This document shows positions 8,864 through 17,221 of a DNA stretch of 21,340 bases, piece after piece. The DNA is taken from contig CAMKAR010000008.1 in assembly GCA_946410535.1 (NCBI GenBank), positions 1 through 21,340 on the forward strand. Direction: 5' to 3'. Under the pieces are notes generated by a model. The model worked only from the letters and a program-made list of their open reading frames with translations. It was not told the origin of the DNA and did no database searches. Made by a program: the position numbers and the translations under genes. How positions within the stretch are numbered: position 1 is the first letter of the stretch; each line of letters opens with the position of its first letter. This DNA is from an uncultured Bacteroidales bacterium. Its GTDB lineage: Bacteria; Bacteroidota; Bacteroidia; Bacteroidales; F082.

Positions 8864-10735
8864 TTATCTTCCTAAGAATATGGCCAATACATTGATATCG
8901 GCTGGCGAAATCCCGCTGATCCTTGAGGCTTGTCCCAAGGTTTCGGGATGGTATCTGTTGAGTTTTTCTCTCGATTCGTATGATAAGGATTGTATCGTGT
9001 GAAAATCGAAATCCTTGGGTAGTTTTACATTTTCCAACCTTGCCAGTTTCTCCGCCAGTTCATTTTCCTTTTGGATGTAACTGTCATATTTGATTTGGAT
9101 TTCGGCCTCTTCAAGGCATTCGTTGAGAAAACGATTCTTAGTCTTGTAAATCTCTAAAGTTGGTAGTGTTTCAATCAAATCTTTAAGGCTAAGTTGAGGA
9201 CGCAGCAAGATGTACGACAACTTCAGCTTTTGGTCGATGGGCGTACTTCCATTACGTTCCAATAATCCGTTGATTTGGTCAGGATAGACATAATTGTCGT
9301 TAAAGAATGCCTTGATCTCTTCAACTTTTTGTCGCTTTTCTATAAACTTTCGATATCGGTCCTCTTTGGCCAAACCCAATTGATAGGATTTCTCGGTCAA
9401 TCTCGCATCGGCATTGTCTTGTCGCAGCAAGATGCGATGCTCTGCCCTACTCGTGAACATACGATAGGGTTCGTCAACGCCTTTGGTGATGAGATCATCG
9501 ATCAAAACGCCAATATACGCCTCGTAGCGTTTCAAAACAAGCGGCTCTTTGTCATGTACGGCCAAACTTGCATTAATTCCCGCCATCATCCCTTGGCAAG
9601 CGGCTTCTTCATAACCAGTCGTCCCGTTGATTTGTCCGGCGAAATAAAGGCCGTGCAATCGCCTGGTCTCTAAGGAATGGTACAACTGTTCTGGCGGGAA
9701 ATAGTCGTATTCGATGGCATAACCTGGACGGAAGATCTTGGCATTCTCGAAACCTTCAATCTGACGCAATGCCTCGTATTGGATGTAATCTGGTAATGAA
9801 GAACTAAAACCATTGAGGTAGTATTCCTCGGTAGTCCAGCCCTCGGGTTCAACGAAAAGCTGGTGGCTGTCCTTGCCCGAAAATCGTTCGATTTTGTCCT
9901 CAATGCTCGGGCAATATCTTGGCCCCACGCCTTGGATGCGTCCGTTGAACATCGGCGAATATTTGAAGCCTTTTCGGAGCGTTTCGTGTACTTTCAATGA
10001 AGTATGCGCAATCCAGCAGCTCCGCTGATTTTGGATTTTGAATGGTTCGGTATAGGAAAAACCAACCACTTCATCGTCTCCCTTTTGCTCGATGAGTTTG
10101 CTGAAGTCTATCGTCCTCCCGTCGATGCGGACTGGCGTTCCCGTTTTTAGTCTTTTGACTTCAAATCCAGCCTCTTTTAACTGTTCACTAATGCCATGAA
10201 CCGCCACCTCGCCCATTCGTCCGCCTGGAAAGCTTTGTTCACCGATGTGGATCAAGCCGTTGAGAAAGGTGCCATTGGTGAGGATGACGGCCTTGCTTTC
10301 AATCTCCACTCCCATCATGGTTTTCACGCCTTTCACTTGGTCGCCTTTCACCATTAATCCAGTCACTGTATCTTGCCAGAAATCGAGGTTGGGTGTCTTT
10401 TCCAACATGCTACGCCATTCTGCCGAAAACATCATCTTGTCGCTTTGGCAGCGTGGACTCCACATGGCTGGACCTTTCGACTTGTTAAGCATCCGGAATT
10501 GGATCATCGTTCTGTCGCTGACAATCCCCGAATAGCCTCCCATCGCATCGATTTCGCGCACGATTTGTCCCTTGGCAATGCCGCCCATGGCAGGATTGCA
10601 CGACATGGAGGCCATCAAGCGCAAATCCATGGTGATGAGCAGCACCTTGCTACCCATATTGGCCGCTGCCGCCGCTGCTTCACAACCAGCATGACCAGCT
10701 CCTACCACGATAATATCATACGGTTCAAAATACAT
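8864..10735 (-). CDS. mnmG: tRNA uridine-5-carboxymethylaminomethyl(34) synthesis enzyme MnmG (GidA)
   Basis: The 623-residue product has the standard length of MnmG, which with MnmE builds the (carboxymethyl)aminomethyl group at C5 of the wobble uridine in tRNAs reading two-fold split codon boxes, using FAD and a folate one-carbon donor. The N-terminal dinucleotide motif is VVGAGHAGCEAA. The family signature SCNPAMGGIAKG follows near residue 45, and the second FAD-contact segment is GLYFAGQINGTTGYEEAACQG near residue 370. The C-terminal helical domain ends ISGISPADINVLAIFLGR, the usual MnmE- and tRNA-contact part. It has close upstream and downstream neighbours on the same strand, and both flanking gaps carry parS-like sites. 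Confidence 0.98.
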   Translation of the reverse strand: MYFEPYDIIVVGAGHAGCEAAAAAANMGSKVLLITMDLRLMASMSCNPAMGGIAKGQIVREIDAMGGYSGIVSDRTMIQFRMLNKSKGPAMWSPRCQSDKMMFSAEWRSMLEKTPNLDFWQDTVTGLMVKGDQVKGVKTMMGVEIESKAVILTNGTFLNGLIHIGEQSFPGGRMGEVAVHGISEQLKEAGFEVKRLKTGTPVRIDGRTIDFSKLIEQKGDDEVVGFSYTEPFKIQNQRSCWIAHTSLKVHETLRKGFKYSPMFNGRIQGVGPRYCPSIEDKIERFSGKDSHQLFVEPEGWTTEEYYLNGFSSSLPDYIQYEALRQIEGFENAKIFRPGYAIEYDYFPPEQLYHSLETRRLHGLYFAGQINGTTGYEEAACQGMMAGINASLAVHDKEPLVLKRYEAYIGVLIDDLITKGVDEPYRMFTSRAEHRILLRQDNADARLTEKSYQLGLAKEDRYRKFIEKRQKVEEIKAFFNDNYVYPDQINGLLERNGSTPIDQKLKLSYILLRPQLSLKDLIETLPTLEIYKTKNRFLNECLEEAEIQIKYDSYIQKENELAEKLARLENVKLPKDFDFHTIQSLSYESREKLNRYHPETLGQASRISGISPADINVLAIFLGR

Positions 10736-10745
10736 TTTCTCTCAG

Positions 10746-10761
10746 TGTTTCACGGGAAACA
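10746..10761. other. parS-like centromere site (right of mnmG)
   Basis: The sequence TGTTTCACGGGAAACA matches the parS consensus TGTTTCACGTGAAACA at 15 of 16 bases. It lies in the 51-bp gap between ybeY and mnmG, 11 bp from the mnmG start codon. ParB bound here could also affect mnmG transcription. Confidence 0.8.
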
Positions 10762-10786
10762 ATTGATTTAACTTTTTGATTGTCTT

Positions 10787-11206
10787 TTACTTAAATAATA
10801 ATTTCAACGCTTCTTCCTCTGTTTCACGCATCACTTTCTCTTCTTCATCGGTAAGGTCGTCGAAACCGATGATGTGCAACACGCCATGGATGATGACACG
10901 GTGCAACTCGCTCTCGTAGTTTCGCCCAAAAGTCACCGCGTTTTCCTTAATCCTATCAATACTGATGCAGAACTCGCTCGACAAAACCGTCTCGCAATCG
11001 GTCATCGGGAAGGTCACAATGTCGGTGTAGAAGTCGTGCCCCAATCGTTCCCTGTTGATTTCCAGCAGTTTCTCATCGCTGCAAAAATAGTAATACAACT
11101 CCCCTACCGTCTTCCCATAACCTTCCGCCACGGCTTCAATCCAAGCCTTGTCGCGCTGAGGGTCAATGGGCGGCATATCCACATCCAATGTGCTGAATCT
11201 GATCAT
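10787..11206 (-). CDS. ybeY: Endoribonuclease YbeY / rRNA maturation factor
   Basis: The 139-residue protein belongs to UPF0054/YbeY, a metal-dependent RNase needed for 16S rRNA 3'-end maturation and ribosome quality control. The N-terminal half has the family segments YFCSDEKLLEINRE and HDFYTDIVTFP. The metal motif reads HRVIIHGVLHIIGFDD, with His107 and His111; the third histidine of the E. coli H-x3-H-x5-H motif is Asp117 here, a substitution I recall as common in this phylum. The ATG is 1 bp after the DUF4175 stop, so translation is probably coupled. mnmG follows after 51 bp. Confidence 0.95.
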   Translation of the reverse strand: MIRFSTLDVDMPPIDPQRDKAWIEAVAEGYGKTVGELYYYFCSDEKLLEINRERLGHDFYTDIVTFPMTDCETVLSSEFCISIDRIKENAVTFGRNYESELHRVIIHGVLHIIGFDDLTDEEEKVMRETEEEALKLLFK

Positions 11207-11207
11207 C

Positions 11208-14200
11208 TTAATGCGTGTTTTTCTTCAAATAATATTCGTTGATCTTGTCTTGATAATAAGGCGCGTATTCTATCGGGTTGGTCCTCAGGAACTCTTGGTT
11301 TTTCTTGAGGGTCTCCTTGTAAAGAATCTCATCAATCTGTCGGTTGAATTGTGAGCCTTTGTATTCGTTCGATTTGCGTTTCTCCTCTTGCTCGCGCTTC
11401 TCTTGTGCCTTCTGCGATTCCAGCATCCGGGATTCAATCCTTTGGCTGCGCTCAATCATCTTCTTGTTGATTTTCTTGTTCACCAACTCCTCCTCCAACT
11501 TCTCCATATCCTTGATGATTTCGTTGAGGCCATCGTCGCCAATCTGCCCATTTTCCTTCATGTCGTTGAGCATCTGCTGCATGCCTTGGCGAAGCATTTC
11601 CTGCTCAGCGGCCATACGCGCAAACTCCTCGCTCATCGAATTGGGCGATTGTTGCCCTTGCTCCATTTTCTGTTGCATCTGCTTCAGCTGTTCACTGAGT
11701 TGTTGCTGCAGTTGTTGCATGTTCTTCATGCTCTGCTGGCCTTGTTTTCCGGGCTTCGACTGACAACTCTGCATCGGCATGCCCATTGATTCCATGCTGT
11801 TTTCCATGTTCTCCAACGACTCGGCGAGCATCAATGCTAAATTGTTCATCGACATCATGGCGGTCTGTTGGTGCCTGAAAGCCTGCGAAAGTTTTAGGTC
11901 GTTGAGTTGCTTCATGGCATTTTCGGTCTGGTTTTCAATGGTATGCAGTTCTTCGAAGATGAAGTTCTGGATCATCGGTTGGCGCTTGGCCATGCTGCGC
12001 AATGAGTCGCGAACCATATTGAAATTGTCGGCCACTTCCTTCTGATGGATGATCTTTTCGACCAACGAGGGGTCGTCGGAGCGGATGCTGCCTATTTCGT
12101 TCATCAAGGCTTCTTGCTCATGCGAGGCGTGCACCACGTTTTCGAGAAGGATGCGCACCAAATGGGCGTCTTCGGCCATCTGCTGCATGCCTTGCATCTG
12201 CATTTGCATCATCATGTTCTGGGCCATCTGCTGCATCTTTTGGCCTGCGTCCTGTTTCTTTTGCTGCGACTGCTGTTGCTGGCCATTCAGCTGGTTTTGC
12301 TCTTGCTGCATGGCGTCTTGCAGGTCTTGGTCGATGCTCTCTTGCATCTCTTCGTCTTTCTGCATATCGAACGGGTCTTGCAACTCTTGGTTTTTCTCCA
12401 AGAGTTGGTCGAGTTCTTCCATCATCTTGTCGAATTCCTCCTTGGCTTCCTCGGCCGATTTCTGGTCTGTCTTCTCCCCTGCTTCTTTCTGCTGGTTTTC
12501 AGCCTCTTGCTTTTGCAATTCCTCGCCAAGTTTGTCCAATTTGTTGGCCAGGTCGTTGAGGTCTTTCTCCATCTTCAGCTGTTCCAAAAGCGCCAAGTTA
12601 CGGTCGAGCAGCTCCTGCATCTTTTGGTTGTTCTTCTTGATGTCCTGCATGGTCTGCTGCATCTGCTCGCGTGGCATCTCCTCAAGCAGCTTGTCGATTT
12701 GCTCCATCATTTTTTGAAGCTCTTCAGGGATGACCTCTTCGAACAGTTTGTTGATTTGCTCTTGCTTTTTCAACAAATCCTCGTTGGCAATTTCGTTTTC
12801 CTTCATGAAATCGGCCAATTTTTCCTGCTCTTGCTGTAGCTTATTCCATTCATCCTGAATCTGTTGCTGCTTCTCCATCAGCTCCTTCATCTTCTCTTTG
12901 TCGGACCAGTCCAGGTCTTTCTTCTGGATGAGGTCTTGCAGCATCTTCTCGATTTCGTCTTGCAGCTTGTTGGCTTCTTGCGACTTCTCCTGGAGGCGTT
13001 CCATGATGTCTTCCGACTGTTGGTTGGCGACGCTGTCCAAGGCAGCCTCAGAAGGCTTGTAGTAAGTGAAAGTCTCAGAGCGTTTCGACTTGGGTCCATG
13101 GAAACCGTCGTTGTCCCAAACCTCGAAATAGACCTCCATGTTCTGCCCAGGCATGATGCCGAGGCTGTCCATGTTGAACTGGTAGAAGAACGAAGAGCGC
13201 GTTTGCTTGAGGTCCAAAGGCACCGTTTTGACTATGTTTTTCTCGATGGGTTCCTTGACTTTGCAATTGAAGGTCAGCTTGCTGAAGCCATAATCGTCGG
13301 TGACGAGACCTGAGAAGTAGACATCGGTTGAAAGCTGTTCGTCGAACGACTCGACGCGGATGTCGGGGTAGGCATCGGGCAACACGTCGACGGAGAAGGG
13401 TAGGGGCTCGATGGTTCGGTTCCAACTGTTTTCGACCTGTACTTCAAACTTGGTGGATTGCGCTGCAACGAATTGGTATTCAAATATATCGTCTTTTGCT
13501 GTCAAAGTCGAGTTGAGCGAATCGCGTCTGACGTTCATCTGCTCTGTGTCGCGTGTCGTGAAACTGAAAGTGAGTTGGGTGCCTTGCGGGACAATGAGCC
13601 TCGTTTTGGCTTCCAAAGTCTCGTTGGTGCGGTGGATATAGGCTGGGTAGCGCAACTCGCAGCGGTAGGAGAGTAGGGTAGGGTTGGGGCGCACTGTGAT
13701 GTGGAGTGGACGACTGGTATATTCGCCACCAATCACGTTAAATGTCAAGTCGTTGAAGAGGTTCTTGAAAGTGTAACTGAAGTCGTTGGCCGAGCCTTTG
13801 GTCATCAGTTGCTGGCCGAGTTCGCTTTTCACATAGAAGGCGTCGGGGATGCGGTCGCCGGTGACGCGGATGTTGAACTTCACCTCCTTGCCTTGGGTGG
13901 TCTCGATGTTGTCTTGCAAAATCTCGACTTGGTAGGGGAGGGGCTTCTCAAATTGCTGCTCGTAGTTGACGATGCGCTGGGTGGGCTGCACTGCAAACGA
14001 GGGCAAAAACACCATCAGTAGTATTAATAGGAGGAGCAAGCCGAAAAAGATGCCCAAATATTTCAGGTTGCCGCGCAAGTCGACGGCGTCGCTGAAGCGG
14101 ATAGGGGAGAGGCGCGCACTGCGTTGCTCGATGGTGGCGGCCAGTAAAGCGTTGTCGCCTTCGGCTGCCATCTGGTTGCTCAACTGAATGGTATTCAGAA

Positions 14201-14522
14201 GTTTGTCCTTGATTTCAGGGAAGAACTTGCCAATCATCACCGAGGCTTGTTCCACCGACATTTTTTTCCGGAAACGGATCAGATTGACTAACGGAATGAG
14301 GAAGTGATAGACCAAGACGAAAGCGCTGCCAGCTAATAAAAACAGGAAAAGCACGAAGCGGCCTTTGGGCGGAAACCAGGAGAAATATTCCAACCCGTTG
14401 ATGAGCAGGTAGAAGACAATCCACAGCACGGCGCCAACCAAAACGCCTTGTATCAGGCGGTTAAGGTAGTACTTCCGCGTGAAGCCCTCGATTTTCTCTA
14501 TCAATTTGTTTGGTGCAGACAT
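11208..14522 (-). CDS. DUF4175-like membrane-anchored coiled-coil protein
   Basis: From the ATG at 14522 the product is 1104 residues, opening MSAPNKLIEKIEGFTRKYYL. Three hydrophobic segments lie in the first 190 residues (LIQGVLVGAVLWIVFYLL, FVLFLFLLAGSAFVLVYHFL, YLGIFFGLLLLLILLMVFL). A beta-rich stretch of about 350 residues follows. From about residue 510 to the end it is charged coiled coil extremely rich in Gln, Glu, Lys and Met. This layout fits the DUF4175 family, whose function is not established; it may be a structural or envelope scaffold. An ATG 20 codons upstream at 14582 lies inside the tRNA terminator hairpin, and a -7 element sits between the two, so 14522 is the start. It leads the ybeY-mnmG block. 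Confidence 0.85.
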   Translation of the reverse strand: MSAPNKLIEKIEGFTRKYYLNRLIQGVLVGAVLWIVFYLLINGLEYFSWFPPKGRFVLFLFLLAGSAFVLVYHFLIPLVNLIRFRKKMSVEQASVMIGKFFPEIKDKLLNTIQLSNQMAAEGDNALLAATIEQRSARLSPIRFSDAVDLRGNLKYLGIFFGLLLLLILLMVFLPSFAVQPTQRIVNYEQQFEKPLPYQVEILQDNIETTQGKEVKFNIRVTGDRIPDAFYVKSELGQQLMTKGSANDFSYTFKNLFNDLTFNVIGGEYTSRPLHITVRPNPTLLSYRCELRYPAYIHRTNETLEAKTRLIVPQGTQLTFSFTTRDTEQMNVRRDSLNSTLTAKDDIFEYQFVAAQSTKFEVQVENSWNRTIEPLPFSVDVLPDAYPDIRVESFDEQLSTDVYFSGLVTDDYGFSKLTFNCKVKEPIEKNIVKTVPLDLKQTRSSFFYQFNMDSLGIMPGQNMEVYFEVWDNDGFHGPKSKRSETFTYYKPSEAALDSVANQQSEDIMERLQEKSQEANKLQDEIEKMLQDLIQKKDLDWSDKEKMKELMEKQQQIQDEWNKLQQEQEKLADFMKENEIANEDLLKKQEQINKLFEEVIPEELQKMMEQIDKLLEEMPREQMQQTMQDIKKNNQKMQELLDRNLALLEQLKMEKDLNDLANKLDKLGEELQKQEAENQQKEAGEKTDQKSAEEAKEEFDKMMEELDQLLEKNQELQDPFDMQKDEEMQESIDQDLQDAMQQEQNQLNGQQQQSQQKKQDAGQKMQQMAQNMMMQMQMQGMQQMAEDAHLVRILLENVVHASHEQEALMNEIGSIRSDDPSLVEKIIHQKEVADNFNMVRDSLRSMAKRQPMIQNFIFEELHTIENQTENAMKQLNDLKLSQAFRHQQTAMMSMNNLALMLAESLENMENSMESMGMPMQSCQSKPGKQGQQSMKNMQQLQQQLSEQLKQMQQKMEQGQQSPNSMSEEFARMAAEQEMLRQGMQQMLNDMKENGQIGDDGLNEIIKDMEKLEEELVNKKINKKMIERSQRIESRMLESQKAQEKREQEEKRKSNEYKGSQFNRQIDEILYKETLKKNQEFLRTNPIEYAPYYQDKINEYYLKKNTH

Positions 14523-14541
14523 ATCCAAAATAGAATGAGCT

Positions 14542-14550
14542 GCAAAGATA
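14542..14550 (-). promoter_or_regulatory. -7 promoter element of the DUF4175-ybeY-mnmG block
   Basis: On the minus strand this reads TATCTTTGC, a full match to TAnnTTTGC, 19 nt before the ATG at 14522. No clear -33 TTTG is seen at normal spacing, because the terminator hairpin of the tRNA occupies that region. Confidence 0.65.
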
Positions 14551-14553
14551 CAC

Positions 14554-14582
14554 AAAAAAAATGAGTTCCGATTGGAACTCAT
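14554..14582 (-). terminator. Intrinsic terminator of tRNA-Thr
   Basis: A perfect 9-bp stem (ATGAGTTCC / GGAACTCAT) with a 4-nt loop is followed on the minus strand by a T tract of seven or more, 15 nt after the tRNA 3' end. There is also a short T run on the plus-strand side, so it may work both ways. Confidence 0.85.
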
Positions 14583-14596
14583 CTTTTTGTATCGTG

Positions 14597-14669
<73 letters not shown>

Positions 14670-14686
14670 TTCTTTGTTTTGAGGCT

Positions 14687-14720
14687 GCAAAAATAGGAAT
14701 TATTTTGCAAACAGAGCAAA
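14687..14720 (-). promoter_or_regulatory. Promoter of tRNA-Thr
   Basis: On the minus strand a -33 TTTG (14717-14720) and a -7 TATTTTTGC (14687-14695) are separated by 21 nt, inside the usual 19-21 nt range of the Bacteroidota promoter. Transcription would begin roughly 10 nt before the tRNA 5' end. Confidence 0.75.
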
Positions 14721-14761
14721 AAAACAAGAAAAAAATATTTTTCGCCGAAAAATGCAATAAA

Positions 14762-14781
14762 ACAACTAAAAAAATAGTTGT
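14762..14781. promoter_or_regulatory. Inverted-repeat operator upstream of the blaI-like gene
   Basis: A perfect 7-bp inverted repeat, ACAACTA-N6-TAGTTGT, overlaps the likely -33 element of the blaI-like promoter. BlaI/MecI repressors bind their own promoters at short palindromes, so this is the natural autoregulatory operator. The match is positional and structural, not to a measured site. Confidence 0.65.
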
Positions 14782-14807
14782 ATATTCAAAACATTCTGTA
14801 TATTTGC
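14778..14807 (+). promoter_or_regulatory. Promoter of the blaI-blaR1-like pair
   Basis: A -7 element TATATTTGC (14799-14807) lies 18 nt after TTG at 14778-14780, slightly below the usual spacing. The -33 half lies within the inverted-repeat operator, so a bound repressor would block the polymerase. Confidence 0.7.
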
Positions 14808-14837
14808 AGCGTTGAACCATCAAAAAAGGATAGAAAA

Positions 14838-15254
14838 ATGGGTAGAAAAAAACTGAATCTTGACGACAACTCATTAACAATGAGAGAGTTGACCAAAGCC
14901 GAAGAACAAGTGATGCAGGTGCTGTGGAGCGTCGGGCAGGGCTTCGCCAACGAGATCATGACGGCCTTCCCCGAGCCGAAGCCGGCCTACAACACCGTGC
15001 TCACCATCATCAAAATCTTGGAACGGAAGGGCTTCGTGACGCACGAGACCTTCTGCCGCGCCCACCGCTACCAGCCTGCCATCAGCCGCGAGGAATACTC
15101 GCAACGCTTCCTCGGCAGCGTGGTGGAACGCTATTTCAACAACTCGTATCTCGACCTCGTCTCGGCCTTCGCCAAAAAGGAGAACTTCAGCATCGAAGAG
15201 CTTGAGGAGATGAAGAAAGCCATCGACGAGGCCATCACCGCCGAAAAGAAATAA
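14838..15254 (+). CDS. BlaI/MecI-family winged-helix repressor
   Basis: The 138-residue product has the BlaI/MecI layout. An N-terminal winged helix (about residues 15-90) begins LTKAEEQVMQVLWSVGQGFA and contains the recognition-helix segment PAYNTVLTIIKILERKGFV. A C-terminal dimerisation helix ends EELEEMKKAIDEAI. These repressors are cleaved when the partner M56 sensor peptidase is activated. Aligned by eye with staphylococcal BlaI, the cleavage point would fall near SAF in LVSAFAKKENF. The ATG at 14838 is chosen over an in-frame TTG at 14778 because the promoter lies between them. The sensor gene starts 3 bp after the stop, so the two are co-transcribed. Confidence 0.93.
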   Translation: MGRKKLNLDDNSLTMRELTKAEEQVMQVLWSVGQGFANEIMTAFPEPKPAYNTVLTIIKILERKGFVTHETFCRAHRYQPAISREEYSQRFLGSVVERYFNNSYLDLVSAFAKKENFSIEELEEMKKAIDEAITAEKK

Positions 15255-15257
15255 GTT

Positions 15258-17207
15258 ATGAACGCGCAGCAACTCATCATCGGTCACCTGCTGCCCATCG
15301 GGGCGGCCATCGCGGTGCTTTGGTTGGCCTATAGGCTGCTGTTTATCAATAGCAACCGATTGAGGTTCAACAGATTGTTTTTGCTCTCGGCGATGCTTTT
15401 CTCGTTGGTCTTGCCCTTGCTCGGCCTGTGGGTGGGCACGGAAGCGCCACAGGTGGTCAGCCTAAAGCAGAACCTGCTCGGCGGCACGATGCTCGGCGAG
15501 ATCGTTGTCACGCCCGGCGGACAAACGGCATTGCCCGAAGCCGAAATCGTGGCCAATACAGCGGTGCGACCGCAAATCTCGGTTTGGCAGGTGCTGGCCG
15601 TCATTTATTTAATAGGTGTGGGTGTCGCCGCGCTGCTTTTGCTCATCAAGTTGGGCAAGTTGGCGGCCTTGGTCATCCGCTCGCCCAAAGAGAAGCGCGA
15701 GGGCTACACGGCGGTGTTCACGGGCAGGGAGCAAGGCTCGTTCTCCTTTTTCCGCTATGCTTTTTTCCCCAACGAAAACGTGGCACCCGACATTATCCTC
15801 CACGAGGCGAGCCACATCAGTCACCGCCATTCGTGGGACATACTTTTCGTCGAGGTGATGATGGTCTTGCAATGGTTCAATCCGTTCATCTACTTGTACA
15901 AGAAGGAGTTGCAAAGCCTTCACGAATACCAGGCCGACCGCGACGTGGTGGCCACCGGCGTTGACAAACGAAACTATATGATGCTGATTTTGCAGCAGTG
16001 CACGGCTGTCGATTTCAGCGGAATTGGTAATAACTTCAGTTTAATCCTAACTAAAAAAAGAATCAAGATGATTACAAAGAATGAAAAGGCCAAGGGTCTC
16101 TGGTGGAGGCTCTTGGCCACATTGCCGGTGTTGGCTATCCTACTGATTGCCAACACGAAAGTGACGGCACAGGAAAAGAAAACCGTCGACAAACCCATTA
16201 CGGTTGAAATGGGCCGGTTCGAAATCTTTGATGATGACGGAGCTCCTATGCAATTGAAAGACACAGTCTTTTATGACGATGATGGTTCCTATGTCAAGTT
16301 CGAGACTTCGGATGGTTTCCAACCAGAGACAGGAGAGCCTTGCAAAAAACTGACTGTCACCTCCTACAATGCTGACGGCACGCCTTGCAACAATTTCTTC
16401 ATCACCGAAACGGAAAGAAGAGGCGACACGTCGACATACAGCATTGAGACTTTTAGTATCTCAGGAAGCCTTTTCGAAACGCTATTGGATGTAGCCACTT
16501 CCAAAGAAGACACTGTATATCAAATCGCTGAAGAAATGCCCAAGTTCCCCGGCGGCGAACAAGCTATGATAAAGTTTGTGGCTGAAAATATCAATTATCC
16601 ACAAGAAGCAAAGGATAAGGAAATTGCGGGGCGTGTGTTTGTGAGTTTCGTTGTCGAAAAAGACGGCAGCGTTTCCAATGTGAAAGTTGTGCGCGGCATC
16701 GGCGGCGGTTGCGATGAAGAAGCCGCTCGCGTCATCAAAGGGATGCCGAAATGGAAACCTGGTATGCAAAAAGGAAAACCTGTTCGCGTCAATTACATGA
16801 TGCCGGTTTTCTTCAAGTTGGATGGAGGAAAGAGTAACAGCAACAGCCTTGTCGGAACCATTTGGGAAGGTATTGGAACGGGAACCAAGGGGGATGTTAC
16901 CTATACTTGGCATTCTACTATGCAGTTTTCTAGCGAAAACGAAGGCTTTTTGATAGAGAAATTCGTTTCGCAAAAGAAAGGCGCCGACCCTGTTGTTGAG
17001 TTCGAGAATGTCGCGATGGATTTCGAGTATGCTTTTGACGGCAAAAAGACAGGAGCCATTACCCCGAAAAATGGCGACGGAACCTACATGGACGAACTAC
17101 CGCCCGAGGGATTTGTCTTGAGCGATGATGGGAAAACCCTAATCCTGAATTTCTATACTGCTACGGAGGAGACGGGAATTAAATATGTGAACTATACCAG
17201 AAAATAA
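15258..17207 (+). CDS. BlaR1-like M56 membrane zinc peptidase fused to a TonB C-terminal domain and an extra C-terminal domain
   Basis: The 649-residue product is the sensor-protease partner of the repressor upstream. Hydrophobic helices lie near residues 10-30, 38-58 and 115-140. The zinc motif HEASH (His182, Glu183, His186) is followed by HEYQAD (Glu223), the third-ligand region of family M56. A fourth helix (about 282-304, ending VTAQ) leads out of the cytoplasm. After a linker, a TonB_C-like domain spans about 428-521, from PKFPGGEQ through INYPQEAKDKEIAGRVFVSF to VNYMMPVFFKL. The last 125 residues form a separate domain with beta-strand-like texture (GTIWEGIGTGTKGDV, DDGKTLILNFY), loosely lipocalin-like. 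No penicillin-binding SxxK domain is present, so the signal is unlikely to be a beta-lactam bound in the classic way. Confidence 0.9.
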   Translation: MNAQQLIIGHLLPIGAAIAVLWLAYRLLFINSNRLRFNRLFLLSAMLFSLVLPLLGLWVGTEAPQVVSLKQNLLGGTMLGEIVVTPGGQTALPEAEIVANTAVRPQISVWQVLAVIYLIGVGVAALLLLIKLGKLAALVIRSPKEKREGYTAVFTGREQGSFSFFRYAFFPNENVAPDIILHEASHISHRHSWDILFVEVMMVLQWFNPFIYLYKKELQSLHEYQADRDVVATGVDKRNYMMLILQQCTAVDFSGIGNNFSLILTKKRIKMITKNEKAKGLWWRLLATLPVLAILLIANTKVTAQEKKTVDKPITVEMGRFEIFDDDGAPMQLKDTVFYDDDGSYVKFETSDGFQPETGEPCKKLTVTSYNADGTPCNNFFITETERRGDTSTYSIETFSISGSLFETLLDVATSKEDTVYQIAEEMPKFPGGEQAMIKFVAENINYPQEAKDKEIAGRVFVSFVVEKDGSVSNVKVVRGIGGGCDEEAARVIKGMPKWKPGMQKGKPVRVNYMMPVFFKLDGGKSNSNSLVGTIWEGIGTGTKGDVTYTWHSTMQFSSENEGFLIEKFVSQKKGADPVVEFENVAMDFEYAFDGKKTGAITPKNGDGTYMDELPPEGFVLSDDGKTLILNFYTATEETGIKYVNYTRK

Positions 17208-17221
17208 GCATTATTATGGTT

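Noticed and set aside
10820..10828. parS half-site TGTTTCACG inside ybeY
   Set aside because: Only 11 of 16 positions match the full site and the second arm is lost. The bases encode the C-terminal RETE segment of YbeY.
12045..12839. Long plus-strand frame rich in Leu and His opposite the DUF4175-like gene
   Set aside because: It is the antisense shadow of the CAG/GAG-rich coiled coil; low-complexity Leu/His content is what complementing Gln/Glu/Met codons produces. It has no promoter.
16595..16603. Perfect DnaA-box word TTATCCACA
   Set aside because: It is single and lies within the blaR1-like coding sequence, where it encodes the conserved NYPQ segment of the TonB domain. An origin would need a cluster in an intergenic AT-rich region.
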